Notes under the pieces: model-generated
The model's input: the letters and a program-made list of their open reading frames with translations, nothing else
Database searches by the model: none
What the model was told of the DNA's origin: nothing
Part shown: positions 11,765-24,232 of the stretch, piece after piece
How the letters are laid out: each line of letters starts with the position of its first letter
Position numbering within the stretch: position 1 is the stretch's first letter
Assembly: GCA_964036295.1 (NCBI GenBank)
Contig: OZ038463.1
Location: 13,910,069-13,974,068 of the forward strand
Origin: Plumapathes pennacea
Lineage: Eukaryota; Cnidaria; Anthozoa; Antipatharia; Myriopathidae
Length of the DNA stretch: 64,000 bases
Direction: 5' to 3'
Position numbers and translations under genes: made by a program

Positions 11765-14040
11765 AACTTGCTGTCTTCAAAATGGCGAAACTGCTCGCCC
11801 GCCAAGTCACTTGATCACAACGTCATCACAAATCACATGATAATATGAACCAATCACCGCATGCAGATTTGTAACCCAGAAAAAACTAGACTGGCGTTGC
11901 CAGTGAGCTCGCGGCGTTAGTTGGGTCAAGAGCAGAATAAACTAAAATGGAAAGCAAGGACAACAGCGGAACTTCCGGGAGACTTCCAGTTTCTCACCAG
12001 AAATATATCACACAGTATAGAGAACTTGGCTTTTGACGCCTTGCTTAAATGAAACCTGATTAAACTATAAATTTATCATTACAACACTCATACACTTGGT
12101 TCTTAAAAGTTGAGCGACTCTGCATTTTTAGCTTAGAAGCGAAACGGTTAGCCACGGAGTAAATCTGAGTAATGCGTGACTTGTCTTTTTATGAATCGAT
12201 TTTGACAGTTTGACTTTGAACACTTAATTCTAATCAGAGGCCACGATTAATCCAGCCTTCGCTTCAATACTAGTCTGTCTTGTTTTTTAACTGAATGCGT
12301 TTCACTTCTATCAGGGTGAGGCTTTCGAGTATTCGTGCTTGGTAACAAATATAAAATTGAAAGCGAGGAATGTAACACGAGCCCAACATGAGACTTCTTT
12401 ACAATATTATTGCGGTTTTGTTCACAGCGTGTTCAGTCCATTTGTGACTGCAAACTCAATGCTCAGGACTATTTCGGTGTATTTTTCATTTCTGGTATAC
12501 AATGACCGTTGCGAAACAAAGGCTACAGATCGAATGAAAGAAACATTTCAACAGGCAATGTACGATAAGCAGAAGCATTTATGTCATGTACAGTGTAAAG
12601 CATAGATTAGTTTTGTTTTACGGCAAAAGCTCATTTCAGCTTTGGTTTTCGGCCTGTTATCTTCCCAGAAGTATTTGTGTCGCCACAGAAAGTTTCGTCG
12701 GGACTAAATAATTAGCGGCGACAGAGTTATTTGCAATCCCGTAGCGGTATCCATCAAATAATCGAATCCCATCAATTTCCGCGGTGAACTTAGCAACGCA
12801 ACCAAAATTATTCCCTAAAATCCAGTTTATCCGTACATCTTCCACAGAGCTAAACGGTGTTGAGTTTGGATGGGATGCTGTTACAGTTTGACATTTAGCA
12901 GTTCAATTACAACAACCGTTTAGATGATCGTATCGTATTCGCAACATAATCCTATCGTGATATTTAGAATAATCAGCATGCCATGAACAGACTACGATAA
13001 GCAGAAGCATTTATGTCATGTACAGTGTAAAGCATAGATCGCTTTTGTTTTACGGCAAAAGCTCACTGTAAGCTTTGGTTTTCGTTTTCGGCCTGTTTTC
13101 TTCTCTGCATTTTGAGAATGCGTGACATCTCTTCTTATGCACAATCGACTTTGACTCTTATTTCTAATCAGAGGCCACGATTAATCCAGCCTTCGCTTCA
13201 ATACTTATGTGTTTTCTTTTGTTAACTGAATACGTTTCTTCTATCAGGCTTTCGAGTATTCGTGCTTTGTAACAATTATAAAATTGAAAGCGAGGAATGT
13301 AACAAGAGACATGTTTAAAATATTATTGCGGTTTTGTTCACAGTGTGTTCAGTCCATTTGCGACTGCAAACTTAATACTGATCAGGACTATTTCGGTGTA
13401 TTTTTCATTTCTGGTATACAATGACCATTGCGAAACAAAGGCTACATGATCGAATGAAAGAAACGTTTCAACAGGCCATGTACGATAAGCAGAAGAATTG
13501 TATGAGGCAACAGATGTCAGGCACAGAGTAAAGCATAAATCGCCATTGTTTTGCGGCTAAAGCTCATCGTAGCTTTGGTTTCCGTTTTCGGCCTGTTTTC
13601 TTCCCAGAAGTATTTCGTGTCGCCACAGAAAGTTTCGTCGGGACTAAATATTTAGCGGCGACAGAGATATTTGCAATCCCCCAGCGGTATCTGATCAAAC
13701 ATTTGTTTACGGCAATTCTCAAAGCTTCCGCGGTCAACAAAAGAACGCAAGCCAAAATCGTTCCCTAACATCCAGTTTATCAGTGCGTGTTCCACAAACC
13801 CAAACGGTGGAGTTTGGATTAAATGCAGTTAACTTTTACACACAAGTACCGAGCAATTCACTGGCCACACTCGAGTTGTTTAACGAAGTGCATATCACGT
13901 GATAATCTGAACCAATCATCGTGCGCAGATTCGTAACCCAGAAAAAAACTAACATGACGATAAAGACACGCCGTGTGATTTTAAGCTCGACGGGCCACGC
14001 CCGCGAGCAAAAAAAAAGAAGAAAATCGCTCCATTTTAAA
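11765..14040. mobile_element. Dispersed repeat R1, inverted and rearranged copy B
   Basis: This region matches the reverse complement of 1362-3065 in several blocks: 11765-11885 corresponds to 1449-1565, 11887-12260 to 2735-3065, 12320-12720 and 13230-13660 to the internal duplicated segment, and 13880-13975 to the left end again. Block order and duplication show at least two nested or tandem copies. No open frame is shared between copies. Confidence 0.55.
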
Positions 14041-14066
14041 GCTTGTGTCGTCACAAGCAATTATTT

Positions 14067-15298
14067 GCTTGATTCAGCCTCTACAGCATTATATGATCCG
14101 CGCCGGCGCACTAGAGCCTAATTGTACACCGCGGGCTCACTTTCGGTCCCAGAATCCTTATCGTCTACAGTGTTTTAAAAACTATATTGGACTCGTTTGG
14201 CCATCCCGTAAAACATCGTCCAACATTGTTTTATCCAACATGTTGGAGTCGTTTGGTCCGCCTTTAGCCCTTCCTCAGTAGTCGATTAGTCTGTCACCAA
14301 TACCTTTTCTTTATTGTAACGAGAAAATCACTGTGTTAGGATTTTGTCTGGTTTGCAATTTTACTTTATTGTCTCCACATTGTGCAATTACTTATGTGTC
14401 TAAATGTCTAAAGTTTGCTTTTTGGGCAAGTCATGAATGTGCAACAAAAAGATACATGGATTTGCTGGGGGGAGGCAGACTTTATATGACGTCACCGAAT
14501 CTCTATGCCATTACAATATACAGTACAGTGGAACCTCCCTGAGGGACCATGGTCGCTTACTGGAATTTCTCAACATAGGAGGCCTAAGTGAGATCCTGCT
14601 TTGAGCCACAATCATTGCCAAATAATGCAGGTTTTGTGGGTGAATAACACCTTGAGGCTTGAAGAGACCCTCTCACCGTAGATGCTTTGCGTGCCCAGTG
14701 ACTGACGGCGGCAATATTCGTATCATACGAAAATGGCGGATTCTCATGTTTTTCTACGTTTTATCGTGAAATAAATCAGCACAAACTCAGAAAATGTTTT
14801 GAATACGACAAGCAGCGACAATCAGATCAATCAGTCATAACGTGAGCGCCTCAGGAAAGTCGAGTTGCTGATGTAAATGTAAACATGGGCGCGCAAAGCA
14901 TCTACGGTGAGAGTGTCTCTTTAAGAAATCAACCTTGTGTCCTGTTGCACTGTACATTACATGTGTTAGTGTTTTGACCGGTCCGGTTTCTGCAAGGAAG
15001 TTAGTCTCTTTGGGAGCATAGGGTGGTCGCTTACCGGAGATCAAAAACAATAGAAAACGGTGAGCTCCAAAGGTGGTCTTGGTCGCTTACGAGAGATTTC
15101 ACTAAGAGTAATTTGACTGAGAAACCAGTCGGTACTTTGGTACTTCCCGTAGGCGACCACTTAAAGCCAAACGAAGGTTAGTCGCTTGCAGGAGGTTCTA
15201 CTGTACGTCAAAATATTGTTCGTCCAAGAAGTGCAACAGGTGTGGTACTATGACGTCACAAGTGTGGTACTATGACTTCCATGACGTCACAGTACAAA
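14067..15298. mobile_element. Dispersed repeat R2, copy 1
   Basis: The sequence is matched in the same orientation by 33036-33954, sharing blocks around GCCGGCGCACTAGAGC, CAACATTGTTTTATCCA, GGAGGTTCTACTGTA and GTGGTACTATGACGTCA. Copy 1 has about 270 extra bases (14590-14860). A ~55-base piece of it (about 15031-15078) recurs in every satellite unit on the right of the window, and its last part recurs at 63957-64000. No coding potential was recognised. Confidence 0.65.
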
Positions 15299-16097
15299 AA
15301 TGAAATTCTTTTGACCTGATTGGTTCTCCTGTGTAATTTTAAGAAGGAAAGCTACAAATTGAATATGGTAAAAACATGCATATGTATACAGTTTCTTAAG
15401 CCAATCACCGTTTATAAGGTACGAGACCAGGAATAAAAGCCCATAGGTTTTTGCGTGCCTCATACCTTGGTAAAACGTGTCGGCCATGAATAGCACTGTA
15501 TACAATTGCCAGCAGTTTTCGTTTTAAACGACGTGAAAGTGAGGCGTTTGGATTACAGTATTGGAGGAGCAGTGCTTATGCTCTGAAAAACGACATAATT
15601 GTGTGGGTTCAGGCCAATGTTTTACGCAGATGGGGGAGGGGGTGTGGGGGAAGGGCACCGTTTTGCATATCTGTGTTCAAATCAAAATTACAACAAAGTA
15701 GGTGCCAAGATGATTCCTGCATCGTTGTTTTAAGTAAAGTAATTTGATTTGAACACGGAGGCTGTAGAAGTAGTCGACTTTGAATTTGCCAAAACACGTG
15801 AAACTAAGTTTGTCACGGCAAGAGCACTATTAGTTTGATCCAGTGAACCAACGTGCTATTAGGATGAAATCCGTTCGTCGAATCAATCTTAATGCGGAAA
15901 AACACCTCAAGAAATGGACTCGAAAGGAAATTGTTTGTCATTTGGTTATTCTTTCGCTGAAACTACTGCGAGACGATCAACACTTACGATCACAGCTCAT
16001 TATCGAAACTCGTTTACACACGGATCGCTGTTTAACTGTAAGATATGAGTGCAGACGCAAAAGATCATGGGCTTTTTACCTTAGTTAAGCACAAGCC
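15299..16097. other. Non-coding stretch, nothing recognised
   Basis: No convincing gene, repeat or RNA signal. A short plus-strand open frame at 15843-16088 has no recognisable domain. Confidence 0.35.
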
Positions 16098-16198
16098 AAC
16101 AGGATCCGTATCCGCTTTGTAAAATGTATCTACTTATTGAGACAATAAACATTATTGAAATACAAAAAAAAAAAAAAAAAAAAAAACAGGATCCGTAT
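16098..16198 (+). mobile_element. Short poly-A retro-insertion with target-site duplication
   Basis: The sequence AACAGGATCCGTAT occurs at 16098-16111 and again at 16185-16198. Between them lie about 52 bases ending in AATAAACATTATTGAAATAC and a run of 23 A (16164-16186). The AATAAA sits about 20 bases before the A run. This is the signature of a 5'-truncated mRNA or SINE end inserted by LINE machinery. I do not recognise the source transcript. Confidence 0.8.
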
Positions 16199-16216
16199 TG
16201 CTGGTCAGCGGCTTGT

Positions 16217-16870
16217 GACTACAGTCTAAACTTGCGCACAGCCGTACAACTCAGCGCGCATGGCGATGTAGCCGTAAAACGTTTGGGCGACGATTCTGAC
16301 GTATCGTGCTCTTGGATGTGGGTACAGCACGTGTGCAACGACTGTGTTCCGATCACTGTTGGCAAGAAAAACCTGAAACAGATATTTTACAGCTTAAAAT
16401 ATTGCAAGTACTCAAGCGACACCGTGGAACTACGTTCTGGACATCACTTCCGTTAACCAATGTTTGTCATCAAAGTAAATCGTTCTAACTCTAGGTAAAA
16501 TTTCACCTCCTGTATAAGCCCCGTTTTTGTCTTTTTTTATGTGCCGGGTACTGTTGCTTGACTACAGTCTAAACTTGCGCACAGCCGTACAACTCAGCGC
16601 GTACAGAGAGGTGGTTGTAAAACGTTTGGGCGACGATTCTGACGTATCGTGCTCTTGGATGTGGGTACAGCACGTGTGTAACGACTGTGTTCCGATCACT
16701 GTTGGCAGGAAATACCTGAAACAGATATTTTACAGCTGAAAATATTTCGACATCGTGGAACTACGTTCTGGACGTCACTTCCGTTGGTCAGCGTTTGTCG
16801 TCATTAGGGAAGTAAATCGTTCTAACTCGAGTTAAAATTTCACCTCCTGTGTAAGCCCCGTTTTTTATGT
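16217..16870. repeat. Two direct copies of a ~343-bp unit
   Basis: The block beginning GACTACAGTCTAAACTTGCG at 16217 repeats at 16560. The copies stay alike through CGTATCGTGCTCTTGGATG and CACCTCCTGT to about 16535 and 16870. The second copy runs directly into the 22-bp minisatellite. No coding assignment. Confidence 0.75.
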
Positions 16871-16875
16871 GTGTA

Positions 16876-17315
16876 CTGTCGCATTTTGTAATACCTGTCG
16901 CACTTTGTAATAATACCTGTCGTACTTTGTAATAATACTTGTCGTACTTTGTAATAATACTTATCGTACTTTGTAATAATACTTGTCGTACTTTGTAATA
17001 ATACTTGTCGCACTTTGTAATAATACTTGTCGTACTTTGTAATAATACTTGTCGTACTTTGTAATAATACTTGTCGCACTTTGTAATAATACTTGTCGTA
17101 CTTTGTAATAATACTTGTCGCACTTTGTAATAATACTTGTCGTACTTTGTAATAATACTTGTCGTACTTTGTAATAATACTTGTCGCACTTTGTAATAAT
17201 ACTTGTCGTACTTTGTAATAATACTTGTCGCACTTTGTAATAATACTTGTCGTACTTTGTAATAATACTTGTCGTACTTTGTAATAATACTTGTCGCACT
17301 TTGTAATAACGCTTG
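16876..17315. repeat. 22-bp minisatellite, about 20 copies
   Basis: Tandem copies of a 22-base unit with core TCGYACTTTGTAATAATACT, alternating C and T at one position. Three units equal 22 codons, so the minus strand is open through the array in more than one frame. The resulting 100-250-residue frames are products of the repeat, not genes. Confidence 0.95.
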
Positions 17316-17684
17316 TCGCAATAACCGCCAATGTCTGGTCACTGGCACAAACAAGGTTCTGTTCGTAGAGGTTCGTCTTATTTGCCTTTAGCAGCAGAAA
17401 AAGTAATATATGGAAACTGATCTGGGTAAAAATCTGATCAGTATCTAAATAGTAAAGCGCCGAAGGTGCGTCCAGGAGCATGTCCCCCGTAAAAATGAGA
17501 TTTTGCTGTCCAAAACGCCATTTCCTACCATTTCTGGGAGCTTGAAACGAAATTTCAAAAAAAATCTGACCGGTTTCCGTAAACCGGTGTGAACCGGTGG
17601 CTGCGGCCACAGTACTGTCTGAAAGTCACTTTTGTGAGGAAGCCTTCCCGGTTGAAAATGTTTTTATTACATTATTACACTCAC
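17316..17684. other. Presumed intron or 3' flank of the PAN-discoidin gene
   Basis: This lies between the minisatellite and the second exon of the minus-strand gene. I looked here for the missing last third of the discoidin domain and did not recognise it. Confidence 0.35.
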
Positions 17685-19410
17685 CTTGTCCTCGTCGTGT
17701 TCTTTAAAAGTTTTCCAGTTGGAATCGTTGTTGCTGAACTTGATCTTGTAAGATGTTAGCCACTGGTCCTTATTATAGCGCCCTTGTGTGGCTACTTTTG
17801 TCACGATCTTTGTCTCTCCCAAGTCGACCTGCAGCCATTCTCCTGCGACACTTGGCCTAGCAGCCCAACATCCTTGTCTGGCCGGGTTATTTAAGCGTCC
17901 ATGGAACGCCTCGTGGCCAAAGCTATATTCGGATGAAGCGGTTAAGGCTGCATCCAATAACAGTCCGTTCTCCATCCCAAAAGCTGTGCTACACGCTGTG
18001 ACGAGAAAAGAAGAATATGTCATACTTTGTGATGATTCGAGGGCAATGAGATCAGTGTTGCAGTGCCATTTTGCTATTGCCTTGTGATATCGTTGAAGTC
18101 CTTATCTGTGATGATCTAGAGGAACAGTCATACTTGATAATCCATTTCATTGGTCTAAACAAATTCTCTTCTTAACTAAGACCTAAAATCCTAAGCATTG
18201 ATTAGTAACATGTTTTCTTCTGTAACAACGAGTAGTCAGCGCTAACTAAGAAAAAAACTGTACCAATGAACAAGAACCACTGCTTCTGTTAATTATTTCA
18301 ATCTGAATGTTTGACTGTGTCCTGTTTTAATAATTGTTTCCGTTTAGTCACTAATCAATACTTGAAACTGTGATACTACTAGTCAAATAACTGAATAACA
18401 AGCCGGCTGAAGTAGCTGTTGCGCTACAATCAAATTACACTAACTTTCGCTTCTTACCTGAGCTTCTCTTAATTATTTCAATCTGAATGTTTGACTGTGT
18501 CCTGTGCGAGAAGTGGACCCCGCGAGAACAGTCGAGTGGCGCAAGGGAATATTTCAGGTTTTTGCTCGTATTTCTCGAGATCTTCACAGAAGTGGTAAGT
18601 ACTGTTAAGTAAGTCATCCTGTTTTAATAATTGTTTCCGCTTAGTCACTAATCAATACTTTAAACTGCTAGAGTAACGGCCATACTTGATAATCCATTTC
18701 ATTGGTCTAAACAAACTCTCTCCTTAAGGGGGCAGTCCTGTAAAACTAAGACCGAAAGTCCTAAACATTGAACAAGAACTATTGCTTCTGTTGATATTCT
18801 AATCTGAATGTTTGACTGTGTCCTGTGCGAGAAGTGGACCCCGCGAGAACAGCCGAGTGGCGCAAGGGAATATTTCAGGTTTTTGCTCGTATTTCTCGAG
18901 ATCTTTACAGAAGTGGTAAGTGCTGTAAGCTTAGTCATCCTGTTATGATAAAACGAAGTAACAAGCCTGAAGTTCATATGCCGTTGCGCTATAATCAAAT
19001 TCCACTAACTTGCGGTTACCTGAGCAGATGGGCCGTCCTTTAGTCACGTGACACACCTTCATCTTGTTGCACAACACGTCACTGCACGCCACGTAGTCAC
19101 GTGTCGGGTTATCTTCGTAAATCACGTGATTAACCAACTTGAGGTGAAGAGGATGAGAGAGCCTCGTTCGTGCGTTGAGTTCACAACGCTTTTGGTTGAG
19201 ATGGTAGTTGATGCTGTAGCAGTGCAAGTTTTTGACGCACTGATCCATGCAGTCGTCAGCGTCGTAGCATTGCTCAGATGAAATCACGTGACCGACAAGT
19301 TGACGATTGAAAAAGCGATTGGTTCTGCTTCTGCACTGGGACGAGGCGGAATATAATACGTTATCGGCGACTAACAGGAATACGATAATGATGCCAGCTG
19401 AGTCCTTCAT
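17685..19410 (-). CDS. Secreted PAN/apple plus F5/8 type C (discoidin) protein, 3' part missing
   Basis: Two minus-strand exons join in phase 1: 19410-19020 and 17995-17685. Exon one starts with Met and a signal peptide (MKDSAGIIIVFLLVADNVLYS). A cysteine-rich PAN/apple domain follows (CYDADDCMDQCVKNLHCYSI, then RCELNARTRL), and then further cysteines (CSDVLCNKMKVCHVTKG). Its donor is CAG|GTAACC. Exon two opens with the classic discoidin start (FGMENGLLLDAALTASSEYS) and continues through CWAARPSVAGEWLQVDLGE and VATQGRYNKDQWLTSYKIKF. It ends at AAG|GTGAGT after about 104 residues, while a discoidin domain is about 150. The last third must be in an exon I could not find. Proteins of this layout are typically secreted, binding glycans or phospholipids at the cell surface or matrix; the ligand here is unknown. 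An extra exon within the 1-kb intron cannot be excluded. Confidence 0.75.
17996..19019 (-). repeat. Intron of the PAN-discoidin gene with duplicated cassettes
   Basis: A block of about 150 bases (18466-18620) containing GTGCGAGAAGTGGACCCCGC recurs at 18781-18945. A flanking block containing CATACTTGATAATCCATTTC recurs at 18128 and 18689. A block with the exon-one donor context (CCTGAGCTTCTC) at 18430-18470 resembles 18985-19025, so part of the exon end seems to have been copied into the intron. On the plus strand each cassette ends in AAGTGGTAAGT, a good donor-like sequence. Confidence 0.6.
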
Positions 19411-20072
19411 ATTGCTGTGACCTGTGACAAAAGTCCGATGAGAAGGTCTAAATTTACATGCTATCTACCATTTACACATTGTGTAAGGGCCTGTTTACAA
19501 AGAGATAGGGTTACCTTAGCGCTAGGGTTACTCTGGTATCAAGTTTATCCTAGCGCTTTAAACAAGGACCCTCGCTATAAAAGGGATAGCTCCTCCCCCT
19601 TTCCCGTGACGTCAGCACAATTTTGAAAAATAAAATGGCGGATATGAGTGAGCAGCAAACCAAATATACATATTTCGGTAAAACTCTCCCTTTATCAAGA
19701 GAATATTTAAGATAATATTCAATGGTGGACAATTGTTGTGAATAAAGTAGTCTGTTGCGTTTATTTACTTGCTTTTGGACGATTTTGGCTGTTTTTTGAC
19801 GAACGTTTGAATTTCGCGCTTGTAAACCGTCACTGTCAACCTCGGCCCACCATTACTTTGCCACAGTCTCTCCTCTCCTTGTCTTTTGAGCCTGCAGAGC
19901 AGCTGAACGCGATCTTTCTCATCCTAGCATGCTCTGTGAGGGTTATTATTATACACTGCTCCATTGATGGCGGAAGTTGAACAATTGTCGTTGTTGTCTT
20001 CCACCTTCAATTGAGCGGTTTCTCGCGCGCACGCGATCGCTTAGCTTTCCAATTTTTGCGTAGCTGGTTATC
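19411..20072. other. Upstream region of the PAN-discoidin gene, no gene recognised
   Basis: This holds the presumed minus-strand promoter area. A plus-strand ATG at about 19634 opens a very short frame (MADMSEQQTKYTYFG) followed by a GTAAAA donor-like site; it may be a first exon, but nothing downstream confirms it. Confidence 0.3.
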
Positions 20073-20099
20073 ATGGATCATTCGTGTACCAAAAAGCCA

Positions 20100-20349
20100 A
20101 AATTAACGACCTCCCGAGCTCCTCGACTGCGATTTTACCATCCAATTAGAAGTGGAATCCCGTATGGAGGATCGCCTCAAAGGATTGAAGACGCGTATTC
20201 AACATGCGAAGAATGCGCTTTCGATAACTGGCCGAACGCCACTGGGAAACGTTAGGATGTTGGAACGGCTTTTAGATTCTTTTGAGCAGCAAGAGCGGGG
20301 ACATTTGTCTAGTCGTCGTGTTCCTTCCTTCGGCCAACGGAAGAGTTGA
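20100..20349 (+). CDS. Possible short coding exon, helical product, unrecognised
   Basis: A plus-strand frame open from about 20115 to a stop at 20347 reads ESRMEDRLKGLKTRIQHAKN and then SITGRTPLGNVRMLERLLDS before ending GQRKS. The spacing of charged and hydrophobic residues suggests amphipathic helix or coiled coil. A stop lies just upstream in the same frame, so it would need a spliced 5' exon; an ATG at 20073 is in another frame. I do not recognise a family, and it could be a pseudogene or a chance frame. Confidence 0.25.
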
Positions 20350-21600
20350 TGCGTTCACACTAACCGAGATTTGCCCTCCTTAGCGGCAGGTAACGAGAAA
20401 CACTTTCTTTATTCTGTGTAAATGTTGTGTCTATCGCTGTAATCAAAAACCGTGCAAGGACCTTTGATCCTGCGGATATCTGGTTGAGCCAAAGACCCGT
20501 TGGTCTAGGCGGGAAATTCGCATTGCGCTCGTACTCATATTGTCGATTTCATTTCTTTACGTGTTATCCTAAACCTAAATTAAAATAGTAGTACAATTGA
20601 CATTCCTAATAAATACTCTCGAGCTCAAAGTAATAAAATAAAATTTCAGAAAGTATTGTGTATAATGTGTTTAGTTATACGCTTTAGTTATCTCTCTCTC
20701 TCTCTCTCTCTTCGGCTGTTATCAATGAAATGTAAGAGCGCCTTGGTGGTGATGTTCACGGCTCGAGGTCTGGAGCGAAATGAGTGACAGCTTGGCCTGT
20801 CCAACGGTCCTTTTATAGTCAGGGTCCGTGTTTAAGATTGCCTCTTTTTTTTAATCAACGTGTTTACAAAGTTATTTATAGGCGGATTTAGAAAAAAATA
20901 ATTATACTGAGTTCAATGATGAATTGTTTACTTTTATATCAAGATAACTTTGTAGCGCAAAATCTTGCTGAAACTGACAACCAGAATTAAGCCGAGAAAG
21001 GGCAAAGACGGAATACAAAAGTTTTAAATCTCGAAACGATGTAAACGAAAGTTTACCAGGGTACCCCGGTTACACTAGCTGTTTTAATTTGCTTGTAGAT
21101 CCGGGCCTGCTTTGTCCCGGGTACCCGGATTACGACCTGAAATACATGGGTATAGAGTGTGTAAAAAAATGTACACAATTTGTACTAAACCATGTGTCTA
21201 GATTATATGTAGATTACGTGTAAAATGTATACTAGCAAGAGAGTATGATACTAACCATACTGACATACCGTGTAAAAGGTAGAATATTTTCAGTGCATGT
21301 CCAAGGGAAATTCTCTAGAGTCCTTTAAGAAATGTTTTTGAACTTTTTATTTTTATTTTGTTTTTACTTCTATTTTTGCACTCCGGCTCTGTAAACACGG
21401 CAAGGGTTTTATAATTCTTTTATAAAGTAAACGACAGTAATACTACCGCAAAAACGACCGTTTTACGGATTATCAAAGTCGAGATTCTCAACACACAAAC
21501 TGAAACCAATCACAGATCGAGGTGCTGAGCGGACGAAACAAAGTTTTCAAATCTTCAAACTATGAACTTACGAATGCTGGAGAAATGAATAATCAAAGGT
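20350..21600. other. Non-coding stretch with a short (TC)n run
   Basis: A (TC)n microsatellite lies at about 20691-20711. Otherwise nothing was recognised on either strand. Confidence 0.4.
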
Positions 21601-21695
21601 CATTCCATCAATGAATCTCAAATTGAACTTCCCTCGGCTCGGTTGGCGCTTCCGTTGTATCCAGAGCACGAGAGGACCAGGCAGAGGCGACACAT

Positions 21696-22160
21696 GCCAT
21701 CTCACCGATTTCCATGAAACTTGGCCAGTTGAAAGGGTTCAATGCCAAACTCAAAAACGTCAAGTGGTTCAAATTTTGAAAAAATTCTGGCATTGGAGAT
21801 ATTTAGCTTTAAGTATGGCTAGTTTCAACAGTTCAGGAAATATCACGTGACATGGTCAATCATTAACCACGATTGATTGAAAACCAATTGTTAATATGAC
21901 TTACAAACTTTGTCGTAAACTTGGGAAGGATGCAGCAATAAACAAGCCAAAGGAAAACCAACTCCAATAAATATCCTGCACAGGAGAGCTGTTTACTTTT
22001 TTTCTATATTTTATCAGTATTTTTGCATTTTTTCCTGAAAAAGCAGGGGGGGTGGTTTAACTCCCCCGGATTTTTTTCAAAATTTGAACCACTTGACGTT
22101 TTTGAGTTTAGCATTGAACCCTTTCAACTGGCCAAGTTTCATGGAAATCGGTGAGATGGC
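21696..22160. mobile_element. Inverted-repeat element, arms ~92 bp
   Basis: The left arm (21696-21787, from GCCATCTCACCGATTTCCATG) is the near-perfect complement of the right arm (22069-22160). The ~280-base interior is AT-rich and non-coding. This is typical of a MITE or foldback element; no target duplication was identified. Confidence 0.7.
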
Positions 22161-23091
<931 letters not shown>

Positions 23092-23094
23092 TTA

Positions 23095-24214
23095 TTTATA
23101 AAATAACTATGATACTACGCGCGCTCTGATTGGTTAAAAAACCATTTTACATTTTATGAATAAGTACAAAGACATGGAAATGACGAATCCTGAAATGAAA
23201 AGACTGCGTGTCGTCCCCTACTTCAAAGATTCATGTGTTACAGAAACTGCAGTGGGCTATTAGAGCAAATAGTGAAGCCGTGTGCAAATCATGTGCAATT
23301 AGTGAAGCAGCGTGAAGAAAAGTTGTTCGAATATTGCATGAAATTTAATTCGGAAACCGTGAGACAGAAAGCCAACAATTACACAGTCAAAGAACATTCT
23401 CTAAAGTTTCTAACCTTTATACCTTCGTCTCCTGTGGCTCGTAGCTAGTAACTAGATGGCTTAGATCACCGGAGTTTCACACGAATAATTGTAGGTTTAT
23501 GGTGATGAAGGCACAAACAGTCTTCGTTAACTATGAGTCTTTCTCGGCTGTCGGCTCGGCGGCACAAAAGCTGTTGAGTCAATTCAATGGAGTTGACTGT
23601 CGTCCGGCAGAGTTCAAGTAATGCTCAAGTAAAGCAAACAAATGTACAAACTACCTTCTTCAGCAGAATAGTGTTGTTGTGCAGACATGTTTACGTCGAG
23701 TGACACCGTTGTCCTGAAAGTTGAAACCTGACGGCTCAAAACATTCTCGCCGGTTCTTTTGAATTCTTGACAAACAGTGGTACTAATATCCGACACATTT
23801 CTTGCGAAATTCATCTTCATTTAGCAGCCTGTCAAGTTTTTCAAGTGAACGGGAGTGGTGTTCCGTTTTCATTCATGGACTGACTTGAGCGAAGTGCCGT
23901 GAAACAGACTTTCCGATTGGACAAGCGTGCGTTTTGACGGTTTTCGGGAGAATCTTGAACTTGATCATTTTCAATATAAAGTTCTTTCAGGTAATAAAAG
24001 CTTCGTTATTTTATAAAAGCAATATGACACTCGTTTCCATGTCTATGTACTCTTATATAAACACTTGGGATGTTGGGAGAACACGAGAAAAAGTTCAAAA
24101 TCACTCGCCGAAGCGGCTCGTGATTTTGAACTTTTTCTCGTATTCTCCCAACATCCCGCGTGTTTATATAAGAGTACATAGACATGGAAACTCGTGTTAT
24201 ATTGCTTAAATATA
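23095..24214. mobile_element. Dispersed repeat R4, copy A (~1.1 kb)
   Basis: Nearly identical to 26849-27958 in the same orientation, with only scattered substitutions and small indels. It begins ATAACTATGATACTACGCGC and ends TTATATTGCTTAAATATA. The last 190 bases are a long foldback. Short frames are present on both strands in both copies, but none shows a domain. The flanks differ, which favours two transposition events over a block duplication. Confidence 0.75.
24018..24206. repeat. Foldback hairpin, ~87-bp arms
   Basis: Arms 24018-24104 and 24119-24206 are complementary with few mismatches around a ~14-base centre (CGCCGAAGCGGC). Both contain TGTTGGGAGAA or its complement and ATATAAACAC or its complement. 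Confidence 0.85.
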
Positions 24215-24232
24215 TATATATATATATATATA

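Noticed and set aside
16788-17610. Minus-strand open frames of 112-256 codons with repeated ITKYDKYYYKVRQVLLQS
   Set aside because: They are translations of a 22-bp minisatellite that happens to lack stops in several frames; no domain or gene context.
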